Shown here: positions 7,609 through 7,758 of the stretch, one piece after another
Numbering within the stretch: the first letter of the stretch is position 1
Layout of the letters: every line of letters begins with the position of its first letter
Source of the DNA: Candidatus Omnitrophota bacterium
GTDB taxonomy: Bacteria > Ratteibacteria > UBA8468 > B48-G9 > DTJG01
Direction of reading: 5' to 3'
Assembly (NCBI GenBank): GCA_023818725.1
Contig: JAMWBX010000049.1
Span: forward strand, 1-7,758
DNA: 7,758 nt
The notes under the pieces: generated by a model
What the model was told of the DNA's origin: nothing
What the model saw: the letters and a program-made list of their open reading frames with translations, nothing else
Databases searched by the model: none
Translations under genes and position numbers: made by a program

Positions 7609-7623
7609 ATTTTATGGTAAAAT
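7609..7623. promoter_or_regulatory. Symmetric -10-like element between divergent tRNA-Ala and mtlD
   Basis: ATTTTA-TGG-TAAAAT is an inverted repeat that reads TAAAAT toward the tRNA on the plus strand and TAAAAT toward mtlD on the minus strand, each a 5/6 match to TATAAT. Starts would fall near 7630, three bases before the tRNA, and near 7602, about 38 bases before the mtlD ATG. Neither direction has a good -35 box at normal spacing, so the assignment rests on the -10 boxes and their position. Confidence 0.4.
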
Positions 7624-7632
7624 TAAATGTCA

Positions 7633-7705
7633 GGGGCAGTAGCTCAGCTGGGAGAGCGCCAGAATCGCACTCTGGAGGCCGCCGGTTCAAATCCGGTCTG
7701 CTCCA
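7633..7705 (+). tRNA. tRNA-Ala, anticodon CGC
   Basis: A complete 73-base cloverleaf. The acceptor arm GGGGCAG pairs with CTGCTCC, including a G3:U70 wobble pair, the alanine identity element. The D arm is GCTC/GAGC. The anticodon arm CCAGA/TCTGG encloses the seven-base loop ATCGCAC with anticodon CGC at 7666-7668, reading GCG. The T arm GCCGG/CCGGT encloses TTCAAAT. The discriminator base is A and is followed by ATT, so CCA is not encoded and must be added by tRNA nucleotidyltransferase. It is divergent from mtlD and 26 bases before a possible plus-strand gene. Confidence 0.97.
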
Positions 7706-7731
7706 ATTCCATTAACTACAATAGAAGGCTT

Positions 7732-7758
7732 ATGAAAAAATTTGTACTTGTTTCAAAT
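7732..7758 (+). CDS. Possible start of a plus-strand gene (only nine codons in the window)
   Basis: An ATG at 7732 follows AGAAGG (7723-7728) with a three-base spacer, which is short but usable, and the frame stays open to the window edge reading MKKFVLVSN. The lysines then hydrophobic residues could begin a signal peptide or simply a beta strand; nine residues are too few to recognise anything. It could be co-transcribed with the tRNA, since no terminator-like hairpin is seen between them. Confidence 0.4.

Noticed and set aside
7601..7623. TTGCAA as -35 box for the tRNA promoter
   Set aside because: It stands only 11 bases before TAAAAT; normal spacing is about 16-18.
7609..7637. CTGACA (minus strand, near 7632-7627) as -35 box for mtlD
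   Set aside because: Only about 13 bases separate it from the TAAAAT box, too short for a normal sigma-70 promoter.
7565..7690. 42-residue N-terminal extension of mtlD
   Set aside because: It runs antisense through the tRNA-Ala gene and the divergent promoter region, and the family begins directly with the nucleotide fold at the internal ATG (7564).

Overview
The window is bacterial, moderately AT-rich and very tightly packed. Seven genes run leftward on the minus strand. A tRNA gene and the first codons of another gene run rightward at the right edge. No phylum can be assigned securely. The tRNA has no encoded CCA, the genes overlap by ATGA, and there is a secreted LysM-NlpC/P60 hydrolase and a B. 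subtilis-type aco/pdh dehydrogenase set. These fit many anaerobic or environmental lineages and exclude little.

Layout from right to left, in the direction of minus-strand transcription. A 68-bp divergent region (7565-7632) separates tRNA-Ala(CGC) on the plus strand from mtlD (mannitol-1-phosphate 5-dehydrogenase) on the minus strand. After a 37-nt gap comes a zinc-dependent medium-chain alcohol/polyol dehydrogenase, then E1-alpha and E1-beta of a thiamine-dependent 2-oxoacid or acetoin dehydrogenase, its lipoyl E2 acyltransferase, a short-form serine O-acetyltransferase (cysE), and a five-LysM NlpC/P60 cell-wall hydrolase that leaves the window at its left edge. E1-beta/E2, E2/cysE and cysE/LysM each overlap by the four bases ATGA. 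A perfect extended -10 box over the mtlD stop codon suggests that the six genes after mtlD also have their own promoter.

How the genes may work together. A zinc MDR dehydrogenase beside acoA/acoB-like E1 subunits resembles known clusters that turn 2,3-butanediol into acetoin and then acetyl-CoA plus acetaldehyde. A pyruvate dehydrogenase role is equally open from sequence alone. CysE uses acetyl-CoA, so its translational coupling to E2 suggests an acetyl-CoA supply link to O-acetylserine and cysteine synthesis; this is inference. No E3 lipoamide dehydrogenase is present in the window. There is no gene-free stretch longer than 300 bases. I saw no CRISPR array, insertion sequence, or convincing intrinsic terminator.
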